A stretch of DNA of 64,000 nt from CBDFNN01 sp965250215 (lineage in GTDB: Bacteria > Bacteroidota > Rhodothermia > Rhodothermales > DATKEJ01), in NCBI GenBank assembly GCA_965250215.1, contig CBDFNN010000004.1, forward strand, positions 496,001 to 560,000, given 5' to 3'. The position numbers and the translations under genes were made by a program. Each line of letters begins with the position of its first letter. Position 1 is the first letter of the stretch. Below the pieces are notes generated by a model. It made no database searches. It was given only the letters and a program-made list of their open reading frames with translations, and was not told the origin of the DNA. This document shows positions 8,500 to 16,589 of this stretch, one piece after another.

Positions 8500-9144
8500 A
8501 TGGATTCTATAACTCAGACAAGAGGGGTCAATCTGCCCTTTAAATTTATTCTAGATCGTGATTCATGTCGAGATAGGATCGTTTTGTCGGCCTTACTGCT
8601 AGTGTTTTTTTCACTTGCGTCGTTCTCTCTAGCCGAGGCTCAGATCGTCATCGACAATCGAAATATTGCTTCGGATGAAGTGTTTTCAGACGCGGTATCC
8701 GTGCTTATAGGACCAAATGTGGTTGTCGAGGAATCGGCCTCCTTAGCTGTACATAGCCCATCTATTGGAATTACGGGCAGATTCAGTATTGCTAGCGGCG
8801 GTACTTTCGTGACCAGCAGTATGCCAATCAATACTGCAATTGGACAGGGCTTAGAGATACCGATTGAAAACCCAATCCTTGAAGCAAACTATCCTAATCC
8901 CTTTACGAGCTCTACGAAAATCGCTTACGTTTTAGACGAAGCATCGAATGTAAAACTTGAGATTGTGGATCTCCTTGGTCAGAAAATGGTGATGCTAGAT
9001 TCGGGGCCGCGGAGTAGAGGTCGGCATGTTCTTGACTGGGATGGAAGGACAGAGGCGGGTGAATACCTAAGTTCTGGCACCTACATTTTGACGATTTCGC
9101 TTGAGGGTCGAAGAGACGCCCGTCGCATCGTGTTGGCTCGATAG
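8500..9144 (+). CDS. Short T9SS type A sorting-domain protein
   Basis: A 214-residue protein. A long N-terminus precedes a hydrophobic export segment (about 27-47, ending LAEAQ). The short mature region (about 48-125) resembles a single left-handed repeat layer without a recognisable fold. Residues about 128-214 are a T9SS type A C-terminal domain: ANYPNPFTSSTKIAYVLD, the FlgD-like GRHVLDWDGRTEAGE, SSGTYILTI and a terminal basic tail RRIVLAR. The C-terminal domain would direct outer-membrane translocation and be cleaved by the sortase. It lies directly behind the S74 gene (one-base gap), so both products may be parts of one surface structure, an inference. Confidence 0.85.
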   Translation: MDSITQTRGVNLPFKFILDRDSCRDRIVLSALLLVFFSLASFSLAEAQIVIDNRNIASDEVFSDAVSVLIGPNVVVEESASLAVHSPSIGITGRFSIASGGTFVTSSMPINTAIGQGLEIPIENPILEANYPNPFTSSTKIAYVLDEASNVKLEIVDLLGQKMVMLDSGPRSRGRHVLDWDGRTEAGEYLSSGTYILTISLEGRRDARRIVLAR

Positions 9145-9188
9145 TTCGGGCCTGGAAGACGCCACAGCTACAGCTACGGCCAAGCAGG

Positions 9189-9224
9189 CAAAAAAAACCG
9201 GCTGAGGACTTGAGCCCCAGCCGG
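9189..9224 (-). terminator. Rho-independent terminator of the first duplicated T9SS gene
   Basis: On the minus strand a GC-rich stem (CCGGCTG pairing with CAGCCGG around a central loop) is followed by a run of eight T residues. It sits about 30 bases past the stop codon at 9253. The same hairpin, slightly diverged, follows the second gene copy at 11181-11209. Confidence 0.85.
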
Positions 9225-9252
9225 CTGTGTAAGCGTAAACCGATGTTCCGGA

Positions 9253-10689
9253 TTACTTGAGCAGTGTCACACTCTGACCGGCCCGGAAGGTGTTGCCGAT
9301 GAGTTGAATCATGTAGAGCCCACTCGGCAGCCCACTGCCATCGATCTCCACGACCTGCATCTCGTCAGCTGCCGGAATGCCCTGGTAAATCGTCCGGACG
9401 GCTTGGCCGTGTATGTTGTACATCGTCATCACAACTGGCTGTGTTTCATCCACAGCAAATCGGATCGTAGCAGAGGGGTTGAAGGGATTCGGGTAGGCTT
9501 CCGTTAGGAAGTACTGGTCGACCACTTCTAGGGTGGCTTCGACCTCTTGTGAGTACTCAAACTGGCCGTCGAAGTCGATTTGTTTGAGACGGAAGCTGTG
9601 CGTGCCCGGCTCCAGATCGGCGATGCGGTAGCTGTAGGTTTGCGCTTCCAGGGTTGATCTGTGGCCCTCGACGAAGTCCAGCGTCTGGAAGGCCTCGCGT
9701 ACCTTGTGTTGCACTTCGAAACCGGCGTTGTTGGTTTCACTGGCGGTCGACCAGTCGAGCACAAGATCTTTCCCATCGACCTTCGCTTCGAATGAGGACA
9801 GTTCAACCGGCAAGGCCGCATTGGTTGCGATGGCTCCAATCATTTCGTGCCCATTTACGGACTGCGAGAGGACAGTCACCAGTGTGGTTGCTCCTGTAGT
9901 GGTATTCACACTCCGCATTTCTGCCTCCCCTCCACCTCGGTAGGCAAACAGGTAGATGGTCCCGTCGCTACCGTCGAGGTCCATCCCCTGTGCAAAGTTT
10001 GCGGCGAAGCCCGTTGGGCCCACCACCGCAGCCGCAGCTGTGGCCTTATTGATCGAAATAATTTCATCATCGATGATTTCGTGGCCGTAAAGCTGACCCG
10101 TGAGGTCAAACGCGATGTCAATCACGATTTCAGCACCCGTTATCGGACCTATGAGCGTAACGGCCCCGGTAGCCAGGTTGATCGTGTGCAACTGCGACGT
10201 GCCACCGCCTGACGAGGAAACATAGACATTGCTGGACGTGGGATCAGCGGCCATGCCGGTCCAGGTCTGGCCAGGCGACGGAAGAACGGACCCGACTAAG
10301 GTCGGCACGGCTGTCGCCGTACTGACCGAGAAAAGTTGTTCCAGGCTGTTGTCAATGCAGAACAATTCTGTAAAGGTGGACGGCTCGGCAAAATCGCAGG
10401 CAAACATGGAGCTGCCAACCGCGCCGATGAAGTTGTGAGGCGGACCCGAGTTAATCGTATTGGAAAGCAAGCCATCAAAAGCTCGAACATCCATGGCGAA
10501 CCAGGTGTCGGTCGGGTCAAGTTGTTGCGGGGCCTCATCACTTCCTAGTATACCGGCACAGGCCTGATAGACTTCGGGTGGTTCCGGCAGGGCAGACTTC
10601 TCAAGGTTTTGGCAATCAATCTGTGCCAGAGCCGGAGTGCACCAGACAAAGAGCAACAGAATGGTCATGTATTGTATTCGCATTTTCAT
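9253..10689 (-). CDS. T9SS cargo protein with propeller-like domain (duplicated gene, copy A)
   Basis: A 478-residue secreted protein starting at the MKMRIQYM that is shared with copy B; an extension to 10806 exists but is interrupted in copy B. Signal peptide about 1-23 (CTPALAQ). The N-terminal half contains propeller-like repeats: TWTGMAADPTSSNVYVSS, INLATGAVTLIGP, IAFDLTGQLYGHE and INKATAAAAVVGPTG. A fibronectin-like module (LPVELSSFEAKVDGKDLVLD to SFRLKQIDFDGQFEYS) follows, and then a T9SS type A sorting domain (AYPNPFNPSATIRF ... SGLYMIQLIG ... VTLLK). It is probably a surface or released protein of unknown ligand. Copy A and copy B are almost identical at the 3' end and more diverged in the N-terminal half. 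Confidence 0.9.
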   Translation of the reverse strand: MKMRIQYMTILLLFVWCTPALAQIDCQNLEKSALPEPPEVYQACAGILGSDEAPQQLDPTDTWFAMDVRAFDGLLSNTINSGPPHNFIGAVGSSMFACDFAEPSTFTELFCIDNSLEQLFSVSTATAVPTLVGSVLPSPGQTWTGMAADPTSSNVYVSSSGGGTSQLHTINLATGAVTLIGPITGAEIVIDIAFDLTGQLYGHEIIDDEIISINKATAAAAVVGPTGFAANFAQGMDLDGSDGTIYLFAYRGGGEAEMRSVNTTTGATTLVTVLSQSVNGHEMIGAIATNAALPVELSSFEAKVDGKDLVLDWSTASETNNAGFEVQHKVREAFQTLDFVEGHRSTLEAQTYSYRIADLEPGTHSFRLKQIDFDGQFEYSQEVEATLEVVDQYFLTEAYPNPFNPSATIRFAVDETQPVVMTMYNIHGQAVRTIYQGIPAADEMQVVEIDGSGLPSGLYMIQLIGNTFRAGQSVTLLK

Positions 10690-11175
10690 AATGAAAGGGT
10701 TGATACGATTGCCGTCTCGACGAGGTATTCGAATTCTTAAGCAAAACGTAGAGGTGAACAGAAACAGAAAGAGCATCACGATAAGGCAAAATATTCTGCC
10801 GGCCATGGACGAATATACAAAGTCCTCTATTTATTTTCGATTGGGAAATATTATCTCCGATTCGATATTCGAAAATTTGTTCTTGTACGAGTCCGACTGA
10901 GCGCGTCTTATATGTAAACCCAACAAAAACAATCCAAATCGATGAATTTTGGATCTACCTTAACTAAATGAAAAGCGCTTACGTAGTGGACGTCAGGCCT
11001 TTGAATAGCATATAATCTTTTGAATAATTACTATTCGTCGCATAAAAGTCCCTGCCGGTCCGCCGGGCTCGCGAACTGGCAGGGGCATGGGTCAGGAAAT
11101 GGCAAGGCGTCAGCTGATTTTCGAAATTCAAGCTAGCCGGCGGCTTTCTCTGGTGTCGGGATTGATCAATGGGAC
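10690..11175. other. Intergenic region between duplicated T9SS genes
   Basis: This gap holds the upstream region of copy A, conserved with that of copy B as far as 10995, followed by about 180 unique bases. It contains a GC-rich inverted repeat at 11050-11084 (CCCTGCCGGT with ACTGGCAGGG), which may be a back-up terminator for copy B, since it follows that gene's main terminator. I see no gene in it; a hydrophobic open frame just upstream of 10689 is interrupted by a stop in copy B. Confidence 0.5.
10785..10800. promoter_or_regulatory. 16-bp inverted repeat upstream of copy A
   Basis: GGCAAAATATTCTGCC is a near-perfect palindrome (GGCAGAA/TTCTGCC with one G:T-type change), about 100 bases upstream of the start codon at 10689. 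Copy B has the perfect version at 12757-12772. The position fits an operator or a 5'-UTR hairpin; the role is inferred. Confidence 0.4.
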
Positions 11176-11209
11176 AAAAAGCCGGCTGAGGACCAGAGCC
11201 CCAGCCGAC
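11176..11209 (-). terminator. Rho-independent terminator of the second duplicated T9SS gene
   Basis: Minus-strand stem GTCGGCTGGGG / CCTCAGCCGGC followed by five T residues, about 30 bases past the stop at 11237. It is homologous to the terminator at 9189-9224. Confidence 0.8.
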
Positions 11210-11236
11210 TGTAATAGCGAAAACCGACCTTCCGGA

Positions 11237-12661
11237 CTACTTGAGCAGTGTCACACTCTGATCGGCACGGAAGGTGTTACCTACGAGTTGAATCAGGTAG
11301 AGCCCACTCGGGAGCCCACTACCGTCGATCTCCACGACTTGCATCTCGTCAGCTGCCGGAATGCCCTGGTAAATCGTCCGGACGGCTTGGCCGTGCATGT
11401 TGTACATCGTCATCACAACTGGCTGTGTTTCATCCACAGCAAATCGGATCGTAGCAGTGGGGTTGAAGGGATTCGGGTAGGCTTCGGTTAGGAAATACTG
11501 GCCGACGACCTCAAGGGTGGCTTCGACCTCTTGCGAATACTCGAACTGGCCGTCGAAGTCGATTTGTTTGAGGCGGAAGCTGTGCGTACCCGGCTCCAGA
11601 TCGGCGATGCGGTAGCTGTAGCTTTGCGCTTCCAGGGTTGATCTGTGGCCCTCGACGAAGTCCAGCGTCTGGAAGGCTTCGCGTCCCTTGTGTTGCACTT
11701 CGAAACCGGCGTTGTTGGTTTCGCTGGCGGTCGACCAGTCGAGCACAAGGTCTTTCCCATCGACTTTCGCTTCGAATGAGGACAGTTCAACTGGCAGGAC
11801 ATTAGTTGCGATGGCTCCCGACATTTCGTGCCCATTCGCGCCATCCCCGATGACAGCCACCAGTGTGGTGGCGCCTGTAGCAGTACTCACGCTCCGCAAT
11901 TCTGCAGCCCCCCCACCCAGGTAGGCAAACAGGTAGATGGTCCCGTCGCTAGCATCAAGGTCCATCCCCTGTGCAAAGTTTGCAGCGATGCCCGTTGGGC
12001 CCACCACGGCAGACGTAGCTGTGGCCTTATTGATCGTAATAATTTGATCGGATGTGATATCGTGGCCGTAAAGCTGACCCGTGAGGTCAAACGCGATGTC
12101 AATCACGATACCGGCACCCGTAGGACCTATGGTCGTAACAGCCCCGGTAGCCAGGTTGATCGTGTACAACTGCGTCGCCGTGGAAACATACACATTGCTG
12201 GAGGTGGGATCAGCGGCCATGCCGGTCCATGTCGCGCCTGGCGACGGAAGAACGGACGCGACTAAGGTCGGCACGCCTGTCGCCGTATTGACATTGAAAA
12301 GCTGTTCTAGGGTGTTGTCGATGCAGAACAATTCTGTAAACGTGGACGGTTCGGTAAAATCGCAGGCAAACATCAAATTGTCTCCCCCGCCGATGAAGTT
12401 ATGAGGCGAAGCCGTGTTAATCATATTTGAATACATTCCATCGGGACTGGCAAATCCAAAATCCATGGCGAACCAGGTGTCGGTCGGGTCAAGTTGTTGC
12501 GGGGCTTCACCACTTCCTAGGATACCGGCACAGGCCTGATAGACCTCGGACGGTTCCGGCAGGACAGACTTCTCAAGGTTTTGGCAATCAATCTGTGCCA
12601 GAGCCGGAGTGCACCAGACAAAGAGCAACAGAATGGTCATGTATTGTATACGCATTTTCAT
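11237..12661 (-). CDS. T9SS cargo protein with propeller-like domain (duplicated gene, copy B)
   Basis: A 474-residue secreted paralogue of the neighbouring copy A. It has the same signal peptide (MKMRIQYMTILLLFVWCTPA), propeller-like repeats (TWTGMAADPTSSNVYVS, INLATGAVTTIGPTG, INKATATSAVVGPTG), fibronectin-like module (LPVELSSFEAKVDGKDLVLD) and T9SS type A sorting domain (AYPNPFNPTATIRF ... VTLLK). Compared with copy A it lacks a few residues in the propeller region (for example the Gly-rich insert after YVSS) and has several substitutions there. The C-terminal 200 residues are nearly the same. The difference in divergence suggests either relaxed selection on the N-terminus or gene conversion of the C-terminal part. 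The ligand is unknown. Confidence 0.9.
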   Translation of the reverse strand: MKMRIQYMTILLLFVWCTPALAQIDCQNLEKSVLPEPSEVYQACAGILGSGEAPQQLDPTDTWFAMDFGFASPDGMYSNMINTASPHNFIGGGDNLMFACDFTEPSTFTELFCIDNTLEQLFNVNTATGVPTLVASVLPSPGATWTGMAADPTSSNVYVSTATQLYTINLATGAVTTIGPTGAGIVIDIAFDLTGQLYGHDITSDQIITINKATATSAVVGPTGIAANFAQGMDLDASDGTIYLFAYLGGGAAELRSVSTATGATTLVAVIGDGANGHEMSGAIATNVLPVELSSFEAKVDGKDLVLDWSTASETNNAGFEVQHKGREAFQTLDFVEGHRSTLEAQSYSYRIADLEPGTHSFRLKQIDFDGQFEYSQEVEATLEVVGQYFLTEAYPNPFNPTATIRFAVDETQPVVMTMYNMHGQAVRTIYQGIPAADEMQVVEIDGSGLPSGLYLIQLVGNTFRADQSVTLLK

Positions 12662-13023
12662 AATGAAAGGGTTTATACGGATTGCGGGCTCGAGGTATTC
12701 GGTATCCTTTTAGCAAAACGTAGAGGTGATCAGAAACAGAAAGAGCATCACGATAAGGCAGAATGTTCTGCCTGCTATGGACGAATATACAAAGTCCTCT
12801 ATTTATTATCGATTGGGAAATATTATCTCCGATTTGATATGCGAAAAGTCGTCCTTCGTACCACATCGACTGAGCGTCTTCTATGGAAACCCAACAAAAA
12901 CAACCCAAATCGCCGAATTTTGGATCTACCGTAACTAAATGAAAAGCGCTTACGTAGTGGACGTCATGCTAATTTGGAGCAGAACACCTCCAATATCACT
13001 TTTACCATTTTAACAGAATTTCT
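12662..13023. other. Intergenic region, divergent promoters expected
   Basis: The left 300 bases are the duplicated upstream region of the T9SS gene, with the perfect 16-bp palindrome GGCAGAATGTTCTGCC at 12757-12772. The right 57 bases lead into the HEAT-like gene on the plus strand. Promoters for both directions should lie here; I cannot fix their -35/-10 boxes with confidence. Confidence 0.45.
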
Positions 13024-13422
13024 ATGAAAAACATTGTTCGAATTACGGCTCTCTCATTTTTAGGTCTACTAGCTGGCAGTAGCTTTAACTCTCTCATGGC
13101 TTCAAGCGAAACAGTACTTGAGAAAGAAACAGATCGATTTAGTGAGGCCTTGGTCGTCGCCCTTCAAAACGATAACGAAGGAGTCCGAATGTCCGCATTG
13201 CAGCAAGTAATAAACTACCGAGACGAAGTAGATGTGAGCGACGCGATTTTTGAAATCGTATCCATGTACCGATCGAATGAAAATGAAAATGTCCGTATTT
13301 TAGCCTTGTCTGCCATTGTCAGTACACAAAATGAGTGGGCTATGGATTTCTTGAAACGAAGTGCAGAATTTGAAAACTCTGAGCGTGTAGAAAGAATGAC
13401 ACGTGCTGCTCTGAGAAGCTAG
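13024..13422 (+). CDS. Small exported HEAT-repeat-like protein
   Basis: A 132-residue protein with a signal peptide or anchor (MKNIVRITALSFLGLLAGSS ... MASS) and a helical mature part. Two related helix pairs can be read: ALVVALQNDNEGVRMSALQQ then DAIFEIVSMYRSNENENVRI, with LALSAIVSTQ and DFLKRSAEFENSERVERMTR. The spacing of NDNEGVRMSAL and NENENVRILAL is typical of HEAT-type repeats, which act as protein-binding scaffolds. The same pattern occurs in the C-terminal part of many Bacteroidota zinc-finger/HEAT proteins linked to anti-sigma systems, but no sigma factor gene is adjacent here. The gene stands alone; its function is unknown. Confidence 0.7.
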   Translation: MKNIVRITALSFLGLLAGSSFNSLMASSETVLEKETDRFSEALVVALQNDNEGVRMSALQQVINYRDEVDVSDAIFEIVSMYRSNENENVRILALSAIVSTQNEWAMDFLKRSAEFENSERVERMTRAALRS

Positions 13423-13609
13423 AATTGAAGACAAGATCGGTGGGTCAAATTGGTCCTCCGGTCATGTCACGTTATTACTGACAGCACTTCTTCCATCGCA
13501 CTCCGTAGAATGTCATCCACAATTGGTAGACAACTAACTAGGAGGAAGTAGCTTTCAGTTTTGCATTTCGCCTCCTCGAAAAACGAAGGCGACATTATCA
13601 CACGATAGA

Positions 13610-13804
13610 GTGATGGGAAAAGACAAGAAATCAAAAGGCTGCGGTTGTTTCGGCGGCGGCGTTTTTGGAAGTGTTGGAGCGGTCATTGCAGCTATCCTCA
13701 GTTGGAATGCAAACCACAGTTTGTTGTGGGCACTCATCCACGCATTTTTCAGCTGGTTTTATGTCATCTATCACTGGTTGACCCACGGTAACATCCTACC
13801 GTAA
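13610..13804 (+). CDS. Small conserved-type membrane protein with GCGCFGGG motif
   Basis: A 64-residue protein. The start is at 13610 or at the adjacent ATG at 13613. A lysine-rich head (GKDKKSKG) is followed by the Cys-Gly motif GCGCFGGG, a first transmembrane segment (VFGSVGAVIAAILSW), the turn NANHS, and a second hydrophobic aromatic segment (LLWALIHAFFSWFYVIYHWL). I recall similar tiny proteins with a Cys-rich head and an NHS turn between two helices in other bacteria, so it is likely a real gene, but no function is known to me. It is isolated, with no operon partner on the plus strand. Confidence 0.6.
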   Translation: MMGKDKKSKGCGCFGGGVFGSVGAVIAAILSWNANHSLLWALIHAFFSWFYVIYHWLTHGNILP

Positions 13805-13993
13805 TTGCATATTTCATTCTGTAGTTCGCTAGCTAAGCAGGATCAGCCCTTTAATAGATTGAAGCAAGGATTTCGACTTGGTCTCGGATTAGTTTTCGAG
13901 CTGAGCAGTGTCCCTTTCAAACAAATGCTTCGGGTTTAGTGATGCAAAGGTGAGAATTGTGAACACCGGGTATGGAGAATTCGATGTTATAGT

Positions 13994-14128
13994 CTATCTC
14001 AACAATACCGTCTTTCTCATTTCACTGAAAGCACCAAATTGCAAACTGAGCACGTAAATGCCAGAAGGAATTTGATTCGTCTTGTCGGAGAGACGAGGTT
14101 CTTCCTCAGTCTCTACATACTCTACAGA
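13994..14128 (-). pseudogene. Decayed T9SS sorting-domain fragment
   Basis: Forty-four codons on the minus strand end in IPSGIYVLSLQFGAFSEMRK followed by TVLLR and a stop. This is the standard last strand pair and basic tail of a T9SS type A domain. There is no start codon, the frame is closed by TAG just upstream (14129-14131) and no YPNPF block is present. It lies directly downstream of the complete T9SS gene at 14148 and is probably the remnant of a former neighbour or duplicate. Confidence 0.65.
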
Positions 14129-14147
14129 CTAGTCTCTGAGCGCTGTG

Positions 14148-15416
14148 CTACTTAAGAAGTGTAAAGGCCTTCGACTTTGTACCGAAGCGTGTCGCGAGCT
14201 GATAGAAATAGGTTCCGCTTGGTAGTTCTGACCCATCAAATTCAATGGACTGAAGCTCAGCCACGGGAGCAACACCAGAATAGGGGACGGCTAACAGGTT
14301 TCCCATGGCGTCATAGATGGCCAGGCGAACAGGAATAGACTCTGCGACGCTAAATTGAATTCTTGTACTTGGGTTGAATGGGTTTGGATAAGCGCTTTGT
14401 AAATCGAATCTATCAGGGATCTCGGTTGTCACTTCGAGTATATGGGAATATTCGAAAGATCCATCGAAGTCCACCTGTTTCAGTCTGACATATTGCTTTC
14501 CGTGTATGATACCTTCTAAATCATAGCTGTAGGATTGGGCTTCTGTTGTGCTACCGGATCCGGCGACCCATTCTCGGTCGACGAAGTTGTTTCCGTCGGC
14601 GCTTAGTTCGATAGAAAATCCGGCGTTATTATTTTCGGAAGCGGTGCTCCATGTCAGATTGATTCTTGAAGCTTCAGATACAGCATCAAAATTAACCAGC
14701 TCTACCGGGAGGAGAGTACGTGCCAGGGTAAAACTTTGGAGCAATTCACCACCACCATTATTGCCCTCGATGGTTATTGAGGTAATATCGTTTGTGGAGG
14801 TTATTCCGAAGAATGTAGGTGCATCAGCTACGCCCGGGAGCGGAGTGACGGAGGTTGCAGCCGTATTATCCTCGACCGTAATCGTAACGCCTTGGCCTTG
14901 GATTAATTCAACGACTTCGAAGGCAATTCCCACGACTCCTGCGCCCAAGTTGTTAATTATATATTCGTCAACAAAGGTGGATGGTCCGAACGTGTCGCCA
15001 GTTGGACCTAGAATAGTTCCGACACCGAGGACTACCATCAAATTCAACGGTTCACTCGCCCCGAAATCAACTCCTGGAATAATGCTCCCTGCATTGAAAC
15101 AGAGATCCGTCGTCGTGCTATTAGTTGGGTTTGACGTACACCCTACGACGAGCCCATCTGCTACCAAATTGTTCTCAAAGTCTTCTTCTACTCTGTTCGC
15201 CGTGGCCGCCTCAAATGAGGGTCGATCTGTGTAGGTAGTAAAACTCAAGAATTGCCCTGCATTTGGATTGGGCAGGACTTCGGACGAAATCACCGGCCAA
15301 TCAAAGATGCCATTCTGGTACATTTCGTAGGCTTCTGTCCAAGAGGATTGAGCCGTTGCGCTCGCCGGTATGATTAGGAAGAGCAGAGCTAAGATAAAAT
15401 AGTTGCGGAGTTTCAT
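14148..15416 (-). CDS. T9SS type A sorting-domain secreted protein
   Basis: A 422-residue protein. Signal peptide about 1-22 (LLFLIIPASATAQ). The N-terminal half (about 60-235) is a beta-rich domain with the look of extracellular PEP-CTERM/choice-of-anchor type domains (SFEAATANRVEEDFENN, LNLMVVLGVGTILGP, VVGIAFEVVELIQGQGVTIT). The fibronectin-like module shared by several neighbours follows (LLPVELVNFDAVSEASRINL, STASENNNAGF, KQVDFDGSFEYS) and then the sorting domain (AYPNPFNPSTRIQF ... GTYFYQLATRFGTKSKAFTL). The mature protein should be surface-attached or released. There are no co-transcribed partners; a decayed sorting-domain fragment lies just past its stop. Confidence 0.9.
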   Translation of the reverse strand: MKLRNYFILALLFLIIPASATAQSSWTEAYEMYQNGIFDWPVISSEVLPNPNAGQFLSFTTYTDRPSFEAATANRVEEDFENNLVADGLVVGCTSNPTNSTTTDLCFNAGSIIPGVDFGASEPLNLMVVLGVGTILGPTGDTFGPSTFVDEYIINNLGAGVVGIAFEVVELIQGQGVTITVEDNTAATSVTPLPGVADAPTFFGITSTNDITSITIEGNNGGGELLQSFTLARTLLPVELVNFDAVSEASRINLTWSTASENNNAGFSIELSADGNNFVDREWVAGSGSTTEAQSYSYDLEGIIHGKQYVRLKQVDFDGSFEYSHILEVTTEIPDRFDLQSAYPNPFNPSTRIQFSVAESIPVRLAIYDAMGNLLAVPYSGVAPVAELQSIEFDGSELPSGTYFYQLATRFGTKSKAFTLLK

Positions 15417-15556
15417 GATCGTTTGTTTTAGCGTCTCGGATAGTGGAAAAGGATTCCTTCAAACAAGGTGAAGCTTAACGAGGTTAAACTAGGTATATAG
15501 TAAATTGTAAGTTCAATAGCTCGGTTTCATCTCTAATTCCTCCTTTCTAATGCTCC

Positions 15557-15580
15557 GTCATGCCAAGACCACGGCATGAC
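15557..15580. repeat. REP-like palindrome
   Basis: GTCATGCC and GGCATGAC pair perfectly around an 8-base loop in the gap between the T9SS gene and the lipase gene. The sequence resembles the small palindromic repeats common in proteobacterial intergenic DNA. Only one copy was noticed in the window. Confidence 0.4.
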
Positions 15581-15685
15581 AAATTAGTCCCAGAGTTTCT
15601 TAGATTATGTCTGGGATGGACTGAACGCGAATCGAAGAGGGAGCGTTCAGACTTAAGGGTAAAATAGACGGCTGGGTTTCTACCC

Positions 15686-16510
15686 ATGCTACATAAACAG
15701 AGTGTTATGAAGAAGGCAGATATAGATTTCGAAGACCTACTGTGGTATGCCCAACGCGCGAAGGCAGCCTACAAAAGTGAGGCATTTATTAAGAAGACCT
15801 ATCCAGAGACAGTGCGAGTGGCAACTTTGAATGACATCGATGTCCAGTACTTCCTTGAAGTTCTTGCTGATCAAAATCTACAAGTAATCTCGGTGAGAGG
15901 GACCGCAAATTTTAAAAATGCCAAGGAAGACGCGGAGTACACGCAATCCAAGAATAAAAAGCTTGGTATCTATGTCCATCATGGATTTGACGAAGACTCC
16001 AGTAAGGTATACGCCGATCTGTCACCCTATCTCAACAAGGATTACAAAGTCCGAGTGACCGGTCATTCCCTAGGTGCCGCCATATCGACGCTTTTGATGA
16101 TGTACTTGTATGAGGATGGTTACCAGGTCGAGAGATCGATTAACTTTGGACAACCTAAGGTTACCAACAAGAGGGGTGTAGAGGCTTACGACTTTCTGCC
16201 ACTTCTCCGTGTGGTGGATGAAGAGGATTTGGTACCGCTCGTGCCGCCCATCACATTGATAGATTCATTTCACGGAGTCTACGAGCATCTAGGTGAGGAG
16301 GTGATCCTGCTCTCAGGCGTGTACTTCGTTTATCTCAAACAGTCCATGGCCGAAAGAAAATCGATCGGCGATTTTTGGAAAAATCTTGGACACGAAAGCG
16401 TCAAAGATCACTTCATGGATAACTACTTGAAAAACGTCAAAAGCAAACTAGGGAAGGCCGTTCAAGTCCCCTATGCAGACAGAGAGAACTATATCAGAGA
16501 CCCGAGCTAA
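15686..16510 (+). CDS. Lipase class 3 family alpha/beta hydrolase
   Basis: A 274-residue protein with no signal peptide, so probably cytosolic. It resembles Lipase_3 (fungal-type triacylglycerol lipases): the oxyanion region VISVRGTANFKNAKED, the nucleophile elbow VTGHSLGAA (Ser128), INFGQPKVTN after the next strand, DEEDLVPLVPP (Asp181) and a likely catalytic His201 in YEHLGEE. The spacing Ser-Asp-His fits the family. The N-terminal ADIDFEDLLWYAQRAKAAYK helix is also typical. An alternative start is the ATG at 15707. There is no partner gene on this strand. The substrate (lipid or other ester) cannot be told from sequence. Confidence 0.85.
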   Translation: MLHKQSVMKKADIDFEDLLWYAQRAKAAYKSEAFIKKTYPETVRVATLNDIDVQYFLEVLADQNLQVISVRGTANFKNAKEDAEYTQSKNKKLGIYVHHGFDEDSSKVYADLSPYLNKDYKVRVTGHSLGAAISTLLMMYLYEDGYQVERSINFGQPKVTNKRGVEAYDFLPLLRVVDEEDLVPLVPPITLIDSFHGVYEHLGEEVILLSGVYFVYLKQSMAERKSIGDFWKNLGHESVKDHFMDNYLKNVKSKLGKAVQVPYADRENYIRDPS

Positions 16511-16589
16511 GGATTACGGAGGCTGAATAGAGCTAGGTCGACTATTTCGAAGAAGCAGAGAACGCGATTAGGCCTAAGATCCGAGAGAC

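Larger units (their letters stand above)
9190..10995. repeat. Tandem duplication unit A (gene, terminator and upstream region)
   Basis: This 1.8 kb block is repeated directly at about 11172-12966. The match covers the terminator, the whole T9SS gene and some 300 bases upstream, ending in both copies at the shared string AAGCGCTTACGTAGTGGACG (10976-10995 region, followed by TCA). Beyond this both sequences diverge at once, which marks the duplication edge. Confidence 0.9.
11172..12966. repeat. Tandem duplication unit B
   Basis: Direct repeat of 9190-10995 including terminator, gene and about 300 bases upstream, ending at the same ACGTAGTGGACGTCA string. See unit A. Confidence 0.9.

Noticed and set aside
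10690..10806. 39-codon extension upstream of T9SS copy A
   Set aside because: The homologous frame in copy B is interrupted by a stop and begins with ATA; copy B starts at MKMRIQYM.
12581..12938. Plus-strand open frames in the duplicated upstream region
   Set aside because: They overlap the signal-peptide region of copy B in antisense and are not preserved as a protein in copy A.
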